Part shown: one piece after another, positions 24,203-35,440 of the stretch
Layout of the letters: the number at the start of each line of letters is the position of its first letter
Position numbering within the stretch: the first letter of the stretch is position 1
Source: Acanthacorydalis orientalis
Lineage: Eukaryota > Arthropoda > Insecta > Megaloptera > Corydalidae
Length of the DNA stretch: 64,000 nt
Direction of reading: 5' to 3'
Assembly: GCA_034766995.1 (NCBI GenBank)
Contig: CM068314.1
Coordinates: forward strand, 11,702,701 to 11,766,700
Notes under the pieces: generated by a model
Database searches by the model: none
What the model saw: only the letters and a program-made list of their open reading frames with translations
Told to the model about the DNA's origin: nothing
Program-made: the position numbers and the translations under genes

Positions 24203-24436
24203 TTAACCACAAATGTGACAAGAGAGCCATTCACATTTCGTGTATAAAAAATAACTCCAGGTAACACCATTATCGTTCTGATAACTATCTTGTTTTTCTT
24301 TCGAAAAGAAAAAACCTCTTACCCTTATGACGAACCCCTTGTTTTGTCGCATCAGTGGGTCTCTATTGTATCTATCCGAAGACAATACTATATGATTTGC
24401 ACGGCGTTGTCTCAGATAAGAATAATATTTATTTTG
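24203..24436 (-). pseudogene. FLYWCH-zinc-finger-like segment
   Basis: An open minus-strand frame with no ATG at its head, unusually rich in Arg, Asn, Trp and Cys compared with nearby noise frames. In order it reads CPQNKYYSYLRQRRANHIVL, SSDRYNRDPLMRQNKGFVIR, VRGFFFSKEKQDSYQNDNGV and TWSYFLYTKCEWLSCHICG, then a stop. The pattern G-F-x-F-x-K ... N-G-x-T-W-x(6)-K-C-x(4)-C-H resembles a FLYWCH finger (family: hydrophobic-G-Y-x-[FY], then W-x-C, x(4-6)-C, then H), but the Cys expected two residues after Trp is Tyr. In insects FLYWCH fingers occur in alternative 3' exons such as those of mod(mdg4) and in transposon proteins. It may be a decayed exon or a transposon remnant. Confidence 0.3.
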
Positions 24437-24960
24437 GGGGCACCATGATTAAATTATTATGTTCATAAAAAAATATTTAGTTCGTAACACCATTCTACTC
24501 AAGTGGTATTATAAATATTGAATATTCGAAGCTGTATTTTTTTATAGTTAATGTATATGTGTACGATCCGTGACATAAAAACGTTGATCAGAAATTCTTC
24601 TTATTTTCATAAGAACACACGGTACAAACCCCAAATCTTGCAAACCTTTAGGGCTGTCCTAATAAGTCACTGTCGTTGATACATCGGGGGGTCTAGCCGG
24701 CCAAGTCGGACCAGTCAAGCAATTATTGGATGTAATATGATGGTTGTAATATTCTTGAAACGTATTCGGACGATAGTAAGTGATGGGCTTGTCCCGTTGT
24801 CACGTCATATGAACGGTTATTAATGGCACTTCTTTGCTCGAATAAATGTTAAAGTGTAATGTAATACGGCGCTTGTGTTCGTACGCTGTGTACATTATTC
24901 GTATGACAATAGGTTGTCTTCTTGTTTTTACATGATACGTACTGGTTCATCGTTTGTTTG
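24437..24960. other. Higher-complexity island
   Basis: Between 24640 and 24940 the sequence is GC-richer than average (CATCGGGGGGTCTAGCCGGC). Read on the minus strand it contains LTGPTWPARPPDVSTTVTY, slightly reminiscent of the WPARSPDL signature of Tc1/mariner transposases, but the match is short and not continued. It is a candidate regulatory element or an unplaced transposon scrap. Confidence 0.25.
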
Positions 24961-25047
24961 AGTGTCGAAACCATTGTACATGAAAAACTCTGTTTACACT
25001 AACCAAAGGTTACACTCAATAAGTATATATGTACACATATATACATA

Positions 25048-25052
<5 letters not shown>

Positions 25053-25106
<54 letters not shown>
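25053..25106. repeat. (TA)n microsatellite
   Basis: About 27 AT units preceded by interrupted GTACATATA units. Confidence 0.98.
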
Positions 25107-25110
<4 letters not shown>

Positions 25111-25454
25111 TCTAATTATATCTATTTTTTTTGTATTTATAAGTAAAAAAAACAATTAAAATGAAAATGATATTCAAATAAATATTCAATGTATGAAATT
25201 TGTCGCAACCCGCAATTATTTTCCTATGGACCTAAATTTTTTTTTAATATTATTGTTAATGATGTATAGAACCGTAGAATTTCTTGGAACCTTAACTGAC
25301 AAACACTGCTTCACAACAATGATAAATTGACTTATTTTTAACAAAACATATTTAATAAAACATATTTGGCATGATTAAATCTAATTATAACAAAAATATA
25401 TTGATTATAAATAAAATATAATATGAAAACCCACTTATTTGTTTTGACATCTAA

Positions 25455-25752
25455 ATTTTATCAAAATGACTTTTTTATTGTTTACAAACCACATTTTTTT
25501 TGATCAAAAATGTTTATTAACTAATTACTAACCATTTTTAATTATTACTTATGTATATTTTGACAATGATGTAATCATCTTAAAAGAGCAAAGATACAGA
25601 AACATATTTTAAGGAATATCTTTTTTTCTGTGCTTGAAAGATAATGACATCATTACTGAAATTCACATAAGGTACAATCAGAAACGAATAATAAACTATT
25701 TTTGCACATTTTTGATTGGAAAGTTTTTTTGACTCGTGTAGGAATGATTTAT
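25455..25752. mobile_element. Palindromic MITE family, copy D (both arms)
   Basis: The clearest two-armed copy. Left arm: GTTTACAAACCACATTTTTT, TTGATCAAAAATGTTTATTA, ATGATGTAATCATCTT, AAAGATACAGAAAC. Right arm, inverted: TTTTTCTGTGCTTGAAAGAT, AATGACATCATTACTG, AAATTCACATAAGGTACAAT, CACATTTTTGATTGGAAAG. Arms are about 140 bp each around a 10-20 bp centre at about 25605. No coding capacity. Confidence 0.8.
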
Positions 25753-25918
25753 TTATGATAATTTAAATATAAATTAAAACAAAATGTAGTTAAAATATCT
25801 CTCTCCAAATATCACACATTAAATCAAAAAATGCAATCTTATTTTAATATTAATTGTTAATGCGGTTATATTATATTTATAAATTCAGTTATTTTCTAAA
25901 TATTAATCCTCGTTTTTC

Positions 25919-25921
<3 letters not shown>

Positions 25922-25988
<67 letters not shown>
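25922..25988. repeat. (TA)n microsatellite
   Basis: A pure AT run of about 33 units, then GTAAAATGTGTGTGT. Confidence 0.98.
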
Positions 25989-25991
<3 letters not shown>

Positions 25992-26530
25992 AAATGTGTG
26001 TGTATCATATAAATAAGCACATCAAAAATAATCTTTGTATTTATTAAAAATATCATTACAGCAATTAATCATAGATGACCGCAGAAAACATATATATTTC
26101 AATATCTTATATTAAACTACTGATAGATGATTCTCCTCCAATCAAAGTTTATAAATGTATTAATATTGTGAACGTGAGAAATCAATCAAATTTGGTTATG
26201 AATTGAAACATAAAAAAAATAATATATCATCGAAACATATTGAGCTAGACATATGCAAAGAAGTTCTTTTTTTATTACATTTATAGTCAAATATTTTTTT
26301 CTTTAATTGTTAATATGAAAAATAAACTCAGATTTGATTTGTTTTTGAATTAAAATATAAAATTGAATAAAACATATTTGTTTTAAAATATTAATTTTTT
26401 TCTATGTAGAATAGTAAACGAATTGTCTTGAATACTCGTTTTTAAAATTGAAAATTCTCATCAGGTCATAATATATTATTATGTCTACCTTTACTGAAAC
26501 TATTACTTCATTTCAATATAAATTCTTGAA
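25989..26530. other. AT-rich non-coding stretch
   Basis: Nothing is recognised. Confidence 0.5.
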
Positions 26531-26536
26531 TACAGT

Positions 26537-26610
26537 CATGGTCTACTACTTAGCACAATGAGTTGATGACTACTAGGTCATAAATTCAAATTCGAGATCA
26601 TAAACCATGT
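26537..26610 (+). repeat. tRNA-like fossil or tRNA-derived SINE head
   Basis: CATGGT at 26538 can pair with ACCATG at 26604, about 72 nt apart as in a tRNA acceptor stem. TAGCACAATGAG at 26551 fits the A box (TRGCNNAGYNGG) in most positions. A perfect ATGAC/GTCAT stem encloses TACTAG where the anticodon arm would be. ATTCAAATTCG at 26584 is a weakened B box. The anticodon loop is 6 nt rather than 7 and the T stem is broken, so it is not a functional tRNA. A SINE head or tRNA pseudogene is the best reading. Confidence 0.35.
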
Positions 26611-26851
26611 TACATTTATTATGTAAATTATTGCATTGATCGTCTAATAATAGTTCGAGTTGACATCATTTCTCTTTAAAAAGTCTACAGACAGAAGAAT
26701 AAATTTATTCCCACAACATATATTTTAATCGTTTTTTTTAAAAATATTTTAAGAAAGAATCAATTATTAGAAATGACCACTATCTCGATTATGAATTTGA
26801 ATGAATCGTTTCATTAATTTTGAATTTTGATATAAATTTATATATTTATAT

Positions 26852-27265
26852 GCACAATCAGCCTGTCAATCTACTGCTGGATAAAGGCCTTTTCAATGAT
26901 TTTCCATTTTATACGATTAAATCACTCCCTTTCCATTGATTTTCAACAAAAAATTTTTATTTACTTATCCCACCCGTTCATTGGTGTCATTCTTGGTCTT
27001 TTCATATTCCCTGGTTTCCAGTTAATACTATCTGTTGTTCATCTGCTGTCTTCACTTCTTGCAACATGCTTCGCCCATTTCCATTTCAGACTCTTGACTA
27101 TTCTTATCACATCTGTGACTACTATCTGTTTTAGTATACATTATATTCTTTTCCTATCGCTCTTTTTGTTATTCCTAGCATGCATCTTTTCATACTTCTC
27201 TGTATTGTTTGGAGTCTGAATGATTTTGGCGTTCAGCACTCACGTTTTGCTGCCATAGATAGACT

Positions 27266-27268
<3 letters not shown>
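26852..27268 (-). mobile_element. RTE-type LINE, 3' fragment (copy 1)
   Basis: Minus-strand translation, with stops, gives MHARNNKKSDRKRI, QIVVTDVIRIVKSLKWKWAK, HVARSEDSR and INWKPGNMKRPRMTPMNGWD, matching the conserved tail of RTE ORF2 proteins (family: KLKWQWAGHIARR ... RPRTGKRSVGRPPTRW). It ends in the family's 3' signature, seen on the plus strand as CTACTGCTGGATAAAGGCCT at 26872. It is 5'-truncated and joins directly onto a (TA)n array at 27268. Confidence 0.85.

Positions 27269-27305
<37 letters not shown>
27268..27305. repeat. (TA)n microsatellite at the LINE truncation point
   Basis: About 19 TA units starting exactly where LINE homology stops. Confidence 0.97.
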
Positions 27306-27309
<4 letters not shown>

Positions 27310-27450
27310 AAATTATTGTACAGGTTTATACAAATTAATAACTAGATGGAAAATAAAAATTCCATATTTTTTTATTAAAAGTACTTGACAAAGTTTTATG
27401 TTTATGTTTTAGTTTTATATCAAAATTTATTTATTTTCTTTATTGAACAT

Positions 27451-27464
27451 TATATATATATAAT

Positions 27465-27514
<50 letters not shown>

Positions 27515-27515
27515 T
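27451..27515. repeat. (TA)n microsatellite
   Basis: Interrupted once by ATACAC. Confidence 0.97.
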
Positions 27516-27761
27516 GATCGTTTTAACTAAAATACATAAAAGACCCTTTTTATTTACTTTGCAAATGATTTGTTCTGCAAATAATAAGGAAATCCGTCAA
27601 CGCGCTTCTCACGCAAAATAGAAATCGTTAACGGACCCCTATTTCACACAGAGATTTTTGCGGGATCATCACATTAATTTTTGTTCAAAACTGAATCATT
27701 TATATTGAATTCACATTGATTCGTTTCAGTACTCAAGTTCTCTTTTTAGTTGTCAATTAAG

Positions 27762-27762
<1 letters not shown>

Positions 27763-27815
<53 letters not shown>
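27763..27815. repeat. (TA)n microsatellite
   Basis: A pure TA run of about 26 units. Confidence 0.98.
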
Positions 27816-27817
<2 letters not shown>

Positions 27818-28027
27818 TTTTATAGATTATTTATTATTAGATTTTTATTTCTTTTATGAGCCAAAAAGTGTATGTTTTTTAAAAGGTCTTTTTATTATCT
27901 AGTTTTCATTTTTACTGTTCGAAAATATTTTAATGTAGTTTGAAATTGTATTTTTTTTATTGATACTCTAAATAATATATGTTTTGAATTCTTTTTATTT
28001 TATGTTATAAGGATAATTCTAAAGTTA

Positions 28028-28140
28028 TCTTTCAAAAGTGAGTTTCATTTTTCATACGTCACAAAAATTAACATTTTTGTTGTAGTGTGTGAAGAGTGAA
28101 AACTTATTTATGAAAATGAACTTAGCTACAGTCACTAAAA
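28028..28140. mobile_element. Palindromic MITE family, copy E (core-deleted hairpin)
   Basis: Only the two termini remain, back to back: AAGTGAGTTTCATTTTTCAT and ACGTCACAAAAATT, then TTGTAGTGTGTGAAGAGTGA, AAACTTATTTATGAAAATGA and ACTTAGCTACAGT. The latter is the inverse of the usual ACTGTAGCTAAATTCAC start. Confidence 0.65.
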
Positions 28141-28679
28141 CCATACTTTTTTTCCAAATTCATTTTTTTTAATATTTTTTCAAAGTAATTATTAAAAGAG
28201 TTAAAAAAGAAGAGTTAAGAAAGATTTAAATGAATAGTTATACTTTTCTATTTAGGTATTTTTATCTTATGCTTTTTACCACCTTACTAACTTTTAAAAA
28301 CCAAAAAAATTTCTGTTTGGTTCACTTATAGTGACACGACATACTTTTGATTAAAAATGCAAGATAATCTTTTTAAAACTAGTGAACATATTATGTTCAA
28401 AATTGATGTATAGAAAAATAGTTTGTATATAACTTAAAATAATTAATTTTCTTGTTACAGCTGAAATAATATTTAATCATAAAATTGTTTGTTAATTTTA
28501 TAGAACACTTTATAAAATAATATTAATATTACTACTGATTTTTATTTAACTTTAAAATGATTCATTTAATATATATATTATAAATTTGTCTACATAATTT
28601 ATTAGAAGTATATTTTTCTGTATAGAACGTATAAAAAAATATAACATTTTATATCAAAATACTTAGTTATGATGTTGGT

Positions 28680-28860
28680 TAAATTCGCATTCACAAAAGA
28701 ATTTTCTTTGCACCTTACAAGCCAATTTTTTTTAATCATGAACATCAATCATAAATAAACATTAATCATTTATTGAATATTTTTGATCAGAAAAATTGTT
28801 TGTGATTTGAGAAGTGAAAGAAATAATTCAGTTTTGTAATTCATTTTTATAAAGTGAACT
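28680..28860. mobile_element. Palindromic MITE family, copy F (core-deleted)
   Basis: The left terminus (TTCACAAAAGAATTTTCTTT, CCTTACAAGCCAATTTTTTT) joins the inverted right arm (ATTAATCATTTATTGAATAT, TTTTGATCAGAAAAATTGTT, TGTGATTTGAGAAGTGAAAG). Confidence 0.65.
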
Positions 28861-29150
28861 AGTTAAAATATTTATATTCTATTCTTTTATAATTAATTAT
28901 AAATTAGTTGTATATTTTTTTTATAAAAAACTAGACGACAATTAAAATTTCTCATTTGATTAATAAATCATTGTCGGTAATAGAGTTCTACTTTTCAAAT
29001 TTATTTTACAATTAATATTAAATCATTATTTAAAGTTCATTATACCTAAGAAAATAAACGTTTCAATTTCGTTATTGTTAACACCATTTATCCTTTTTAA
29101 TTGCCAATTTCATACAAAATATAATAAAGAACAGGAACTTAATTGATCAA
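28861..29150. other. AT-rich non-coding stretch
   Basis: Nothing is recognised. Confidence 0.5.
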
Positions 29151-29430
29151 AATATATCAATTCGAAACAATGTAGGCCAGTGTTACGTTATCTTTATGTC
29201 AAAATGATTACATTTTTTATGGACACAATCACGAAATCTCTTAAATAATAATTATTCGAACGAAACGAGTCCGAATTAAGTACGCCATTTTATTATCAAA
29301 CGAACACGAACGGGTTTCGCAGTTACACAATTAACAACTTCAGCTGAATATAATTTCAAAGCAATGGCAGTTGACCGTTTGTTTTGCTTTTAGTCAGCAC
29401 ACAACGCCATGTACACATTTACAAGAGTTG
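29150..29430. other. Higher-complexity island, candidate regulatory DNA
   Basis: Mixed composition with CpG words (CGAACGAAACGAGTCCGAAT and AACACGAACGGGTTTCGCAG). No open frame and no splice-site pair. Confidence 0.3.
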
Positions 29431-30025
29431 TTACAAATTGTACTGATTTCTAAACACTTTGATATTTTATGATTTCGTCCAGTTTACATGTATTGTTTGT
29501 AATTATTATAATTATTCCCAGCTGTTTTCTTCTCGTCCAGCAACGTGTGTATTGAATTTGTTTATATGCACTTGAGTTGTAGGTAATTGCAATAAATTTA
29601 ATTGGTTTCGAATTAATTAGCAATCACCGTATACATATATGTTCGTTGCAACTCATATGCATATGTGCTTTCTATAAAATTGATTTTTTCAGATAGTTCT
29701 GGTCGTTTGAAATGTTCGGTCCAAAAATGGAATCTATATTATATGAACATTTTATGTTCAGTGAAAACTGAATCAAATTAAATTTCCACTTATAATAATT
29801 TTCCTGGTAGAAATGAGCGTATTTACAATAATTTTATGATCAAACTATTAATATTAATGAAGATTAAATCCGACAGAAAATATACACACCTTTATTCAAA
29901 TATGTATGCATTATTCATAGAATGAGTGAATATACGCTTGAAACATTTAGTGACTGAATGAATGCTTCGTATTTGTAATTAGTGACATTTTTAATTTTGT
30001 ACTTTATCATTTAGTATTCTTTGTG

Positions 30026-30029
<4 letters not shown>

Positions 30030-30081
<52 letters not shown>
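30030..30081. repeat. (TA)n microsatellite
   Basis: About 26 units, flanked by inverted GTGATATT / AATATTTTAC-like words. Confidence 0.98.
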
Positions 30082-30086
<5 letters not shown>

Positions 30087-30442
30087 TTACTTACAGTGAT
30101 ATTAAAGTAGTCGTTATGCCTGGATTTAAATTAAAGAATAATCCGGTTTTATCATTGTTATAAAATTCAATTACGTTAATTCTTTTTTCATTTTCGATTA
30201 CTACATCACAGTGTTTTGATTTAAGAATGAACGTATCACCAGAGAATTCTCCTGTCGGGATGCCGAATCAGTAAATCAATTCTTGCAGCAATTTATTTTT
30301 TTTCTAAGAAATTTCATATCAAACTCATTCGTTTTCAATTACGGACTTGTCTGTTATTGGCACACTTTTGCTTATTTTATGTTTAAACTATTTCAAAAAA
30401 AGTATTTTCTACATTTTGGTGCCAATGAGATTCAGTATTACC

Positions 30443-30446
<4 letters not shown>

Positions 30447-30498
<52 letters not shown>
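30447..30498. repeat. (TA)n microsatellite
   Basis: A pure TA run of about 26 units. A Tyr-Ile reading frame through it is an artefact. Confidence 0.98.
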
Positions 30499-30500
<2 letters not shown>

Positions 30501-30814
30501 CTTAGAAGTTGTCAAAATAAATTAAATTTTCATTTATTCAATGAATTTAAAAAAATCTGTTTAAACTAACTACAACAACTTTGTTTCCTAAAAAAATATT
30601 TGTGCATATTTAACAGATTTTCATTGGCTTACATATTTATTTCTGAGCTATTTAATTCATTATAGATTTGACACATAAAAATGTGTAAAAATGTTCACAG
30701 AGAGAAAGAGACAGAAAAAAGTTTTACAGAAAAAAGTTAGAATCTTTCTTTATAATTTTATTTTTTATTCTTAAATAGTTTTTCAGGACCAATGTTTGAT
30801 ATTCACGATTGAAG

Positions 30815-31075
30815 TTTTCACCCAATCCACAGACTACAAAAAAAATTTCTGATTAAAAATGTTCAGTAATTAATTATTGATCATTTTTAATTGTTGCTAT
30901 GTGGATTTCGATCATAATATCATTATTTTTAGAGTGTAAGATGCAGAAAAATCTTAAAATTTTCTCTTTGAAGATGATGGAATTACTATTAAAATACACA
31001 TAAGTTATTATCAAATGACTAATAATTAATTAGTGTACATATTTGGTCATATTTTTTTTATATATAACAAATCTA
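30815..31075. mobile_element. Palindromic MITE family, copy G (both arms)
   Basis: Left arm: CCACAGACTACAAAAAAAAT, TTCTGATTAAAAATGTTCAG, TATTGATCATTTTTAATTGT, then TTTAGAGTGTAAGATGCAGA. Right arm, inverted: CTCTTTGAAGATGATGGAAT, TACTATTAAAATACACATAA, TAATAATTAATTAGTGTACA, TATTTGGTCATATTTTTT. Confidence 0.78.
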
Positions 31076-31211
31076 TTATAATTTTTTTAGTACCTATTTA
31101 TTAATATTATTTTTGTGGTCACTGAATTTCGCCATTTAATTTTTATTTAATTTGAATATATAAACAATAATCCCTAATTTAGCTAAGAAAGTAGAGAATA
31201 AATACATGCAT

Positions 31212-31217
<6 letters not shown>

Positions 31218-31263
<46 letters not shown>
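31218..31263. repeat. (TA)n microsatellite
   Basis: A pure TA run of about 23 units. Confidence 0.97.
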
Positions 31264-31267
<4 letters not shown>

Positions 31268-32273
31268 CTAATAAAGTAATCTAACCCATCTGTATAAAGT
31301 GTCTTATACTTTTATAAAAGATAATTTAAAAAATTCACTATAGTGTGTTGAACTTTTCATATCAAGTTTTCTAAAGATCACGTGTATACTTAAGTATTAT
31401 AGAAGACAGAATAATATATAGTATGTTTTTGTGTACTGAGATCATTTTCCCTGAAGTGCATTCGAAGAGCACGAGATAGGTGCACTAACTTTATTATATG
31501 ATATGTACTTATTTACATAATGGAAATATATAGACTAGACATGTAAACGCTTAGTGGGTGGCAAATGAGCTGTACATTAAATGCCATTTCACTAATTCAT
31601 TCAGACAAATATTTTACAAGCGCACGAAAGGATATATCATATTTGTTCTCATAAACTTTTATCCTTGAACTTGGCAGATCGATTTTGTTTTATTAATTTA
31701 AAATGTCTGTTATGAATTATTAAAATAAGTTATTATATTATTTTTACATCTCCCTTTAAGATTAAAAAAAAATATTATTGATTAAAAAGTAAATTTTAAA
31801 AATGATCTTGACTGGTAATTTAAATCTAGCAAAAATATCGAGAATCATAAAGTGTTTGCAACCGAATATATAAGAATTAGTTAGTAAATAGTGTGATTTT
31901 TATTTTCAGTTAAGAACAAAACGTCTATATCTAACGAAATAAAAAGTCTTGTAACTTTTCGAAGAAAAAGTTTTAAGATGAAATGATTTCACTGAAAGAT
32001 AGTTAGTAAATGATTCTTTATGAAAGAAATTGAGTGATGGTAAAGTAAATTTATCTTATTTATTATTTCACATGCATATAAAAAGAATTACTGCATTGTA
32101 AACACTTTCTTATTTATATAGTTTGAGAAATTTCAATATTTTCAGATTAAATAATTAAGTCACTTACATAAAATTAGTGGTAATAAGTGAAAAGTATATA
32201 GAATTAATAAGATGAGAAAACTGTACATGTATGGAGTTTTTAAAGTAATATTTGAATTTATTGATTTTTCCCA

Positions 32274-32277
<4 letters not shown>
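31264..32277. other. Non-coding stretch
   Basis: 31330-31680 is mildly less AT-rich than the rest. No frame, RNA or recognised repeat. Confidence 0.5.
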
Positions 32278-32307
<30 letters not shown>

Positions 32308-32339
32308 TTGTGTGTGTGTGAATGAGATTTATTCGTATG

Positions 32340-32800
32340 AAAGGATGCCTATTTTCATGGTTGATCGAACCGTTCGTATTCAACTTTTTACAACTAGACT
32401 GAATATAAAAATCGGAAACATATTTCTTAAAACGTTTCATTTACGTATCCTTTTTATATGTACGCCATGCGACTGAAGGGTGTGGAAATATTATCCCCTA
32501 TAATAATACATAACGATATGTAGGGGATTTTTAGTAATCTAAAGTACCGCACTACCCTCATGAACACGCGGCACGCACAACGTAACACCCTTTTCGTCAA
32601 AGAGTACAAAAGATTCAAATAAGCGTGTCATATTTACAAGTTCGTACTCGTGTAAACATATAAATCAAAAATATTACCGTCCTCACTGCGCGTTCATACA
32701 ATCCACTTAATTAAATGAATCAAATTCTAAAAAGAACTTCTGTATGATTGTCTAGTGTGTTTGCTTTGTGGCAATAATTTTTATACGTTCACTATGTCAA
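32340..32800. other. Higher-complexity island with an ATCCCCTA/TAGGGGAT hairpin
   Basis: About 450 bp of mixed composition. At 32492-32529 the 8-bp arms ATCCCCTA and TAGGGGAT enclose about 22 nt, and ACAT/ATGT can extend the stem with a bulge. GC-rich words follow (CACGCGGCACGCACAACG). No coding frame is supported. Candidate regulatory or structured RNA region. Confidence 0.3.
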
Positions 32801-33016
32801 GATTTAATTTGACGCTCGTTAGTTAATTTATTGCATTTATGATTACAGTTTATCGGCTTAATTCTATTATGATATATTTTTTAATACTGGTGGTCAATGG
32901 TTTAACCCTATAATATTTGATTAACTGAAACGGACTTTGCCTTTCATATACATAGTCTTTATACAGCGCTTATATTTAAATATTTTAAAAAAGTTTCATT
33001 GTATATTCATACATAA

Positions 33017-33026
33017 TACACACACT

Positions 33027-33116
<90 letters not shown>
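33017..33116. repeat. (CA)n(TA)n compound microsatellite
   Basis: About 14 CA units followed by about 35 TA units with one TTTA interruption. Confidence 0.98.
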
Positions 33117-33120
<4 letters not shown>

Positions 33121-33358
33121 GTTCAAAATATTTATATCTACAGTTTTTCTTAAATATTTATTCTAGAAAAGATCAGTTTTCAAACCAAAAAGACGATAAT
33201 TACGTACTGACAAGTCTAGAAGTATGAAGAGGGTAAAAGAGGTCCTCCCTTTTGATGTAGTGTACTTTAATGGCTGTTAAACCCGCCTAAATTAAATGTA
33301 TTTCTTCGCTTAGTAAATTTACTCAAGTAAAATGAAAATAGATGAAGAAAAAGACATT

Positions 33359-33359
<1 letters not shown>

Positions 33360-33433
<74 letters not shown>

Positions 33434-33434
33434 A
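33360..33434. repeat. (TA)n(GT)n compound microsatellite
   Basis: About 29 TA units then eight TG units, roughly the mirror of the array 300 bp upstream. Confidence 0.98.
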
Positions 33435-34046
33435 TTTAGGTTTAAAATAATTGTCATTACCGTTTTAAATTTTTGTTTCTTAAAAAAGTTTATGTATAAA
33501 TAATTTCATAGAAATATTCTTCTTTCTCATTTTTTTTACTTTCGTTTTTAAGCGGGAATATATGTATTAATTACAAGTAGAAAAATAAAATTTTAAAACA
33601 AAATCTTACATCCTCATAAACAATTTTGTATCAGTGAATCGAGTTGATAAATACTTATTAAATTATTTATGTTTACACAAAAGATTTTATTTATATTTAT
33701 ATTTATCCTATTTATATTTATTCTATTTATATTAACATAAAGACTATTTTAATTAACATAATCTTATATGATTTTATTTATCTTAATGTTGATATAGAGC
33801 TTTTTTAAATAAATTCTTAAATAATGTCCTAAATTACGGTAATTGTAATTTGTTGTCACCAACTAAAAATATCAAAAGACATTAATTTGAATATTTTATG
33901 AATATATTTCATATATTTTATGTATTATAAATATTTTATCAGATTATTAATACCTGTTTACACCTACATTTGGAAATGAAATCTATTGATTTTCTTTTTC
34001 CTTTTAATTTCGTTTACAATATTAAATAATTATATATAATTTAAGA

Positions 34047-34090
<44 letters not shown>

Positions 34091-34680
34091 GTATATATAT
34101 TTATATATATAGAATAAATATGCAAGAAAATCTGAATACAAAACTTCATATTTTAAATTCTTTACTTTCACTCAAATATTATAATACACAACAATACACA
34201 TTTCTTTTTAAATGAAAGGAATAAAATTACAGAGTGAAAAATTCAATAACGATTCAATAATATATTCTAAACTTACTTTAATAATTTACAATAATAGCTT
34301 TTAGGACTACTGAATTCAAGAAAACCATAGTTCATAGTTCATATGAAACATAGTTCTTATGAAAATACTGTAACAATTGAATATTGGAATATACTTGTCA
34401 ATATAAATACTAAATATAAAGTCTATTTTATTATTATATATTTTTTTTATTGTTTTATTATTTTGTTTATTTTATTTTTGTGTTTTTTTTTTCATTTAAG
34501 TGTATACAATGTATATGAAAAATTATTTCCCATTTTCGTGCACTGTTATATAGAAAAAAACAAAAGTTGACTAATATATGTATATTTTTTAATTAAGTTA
34601 GTTTTTTAAAACATGACCATTATTTGGAATTTAATTAAAATAATTATAATTCATATTAACTATGTGATTCAGTTACTATA
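33435..34680. other. AT-rich non-coding stretch
   Basis: Contains degenerate CTATTTATATTTA tandem units at 33685-33735 and a (TA)n block at 34050-34110. The frame 34343-34570 is Phe/Ile/Tyr noise. Confidence 0.5.
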
Positions 34681-35322
34681 ACCCCCTCTCCGACTAGCTG
34701 TTTGCTCGTGTGGAGTAATTCGTAAAATTTGTCATCTCCACGTGCTGTGTTTTACAGAAATTGACAAGTGTTCTAGTGAAAAACATCCAAATATCTCTAA
34801 CTTATTCGTACATTTTATTTATTCGTGTTTGTATATTTCATTTATATGTTTTTTCAAGCATTTGATAAATGTATTTTTGGTAAAAGCATGAAATAACCTG
34901 CATTTATTCAAATTATGTAATAACTTCATGGTAATATTTTCTATGGCAAAATATGATAAAGGTATGGGTGTATAATAATTATATTACTTGATATATTAAC
35001 CAATTATGTAACCAAATGTGTTTTTAGTAGCATTTTTAAAAACTAAATTGCACATAGAATATAAAATCTATGCTTATATTAATCTAGTGAAATATTGTTC
35101 TATTGGATAAAGTGAAATCGGAAGCATCCAAATGAATTGCTAAAAAATTGAAAACATTTATTCTAAATCATCATTATGGCATATTTAAGGTGTATAAACT
35201 TTTTATTACAATTTTCATACAATCAATGAATTATTACAATTATTAATGCTAAATTAATGATTTTTAGATTAAAATTTTCAAGTGATATAAAAATATAATC
35301 AATTTTTGCTTATATAATAAAA
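34680..35322. other. Non-coding stretch upstream of the foldback element
   Basis: A small mixed-composition patch at 34680-34790 (ACCCCCTCTCCGACTAGCTG) and otherwise AT-rich. Nothing is recognised. Confidence 0.45.
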
Positions 35323-35440
35323 GTGATTCAATTTAGATTTCCACATGAAAGTATTAAAAAAATTCAAAAATAAAGAAACATGTTATTTTTAATTTTTGCG
35401 TTTTTTTAATACTTTCATGTGGAAGCCTACATTGAATCAC
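35323..35440. mobile_element. 118-bp foldback element with near-perfect arms
   Basis: The left arm starts GTGATTCAATTTAGATTTCC then ACATGAAAGTATTAAAAAAA. The right arm read on the minus strand starts GTGATTCAATGTAGGCTTCC and continues ACATGAAAGTATTAAAAAAA. About 55 bp per arm differ at only a few positions and end in ACATGTTATTTTTAATT. The element is bracketed by TATATAATAAA at 35311-35321 and 35442-35452, a possible 11-bp target duplication. It lies 240 bp upstream of the exon at 35682. No other copy was seen in the window. Confidence 0.75.

Noticed and set aside
24331..24392. A short exon ending QNKGFVIR followed by GTAAGAGG, resembling an RNA-binding protein
   Set aside because: The reading frame continues through the supposed donor into a coherent FLYWCH-like segment, so the donor resemblance is better explained as coincidence.
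24640..24720. Minus-strand LTGPTWPARPPDV, similar to the WPARSPDL signature of Tc1/mariner transposases
   Set aside because: Only about ten residues agree, and the following DFFLWG-type motif is absent, so it was not called as an element.
26896..27219. 107-residue hydrophobic plus-strand frame
   Set aside because: It is the antisense shadow of the RTE LINE fragment on the minus strand.
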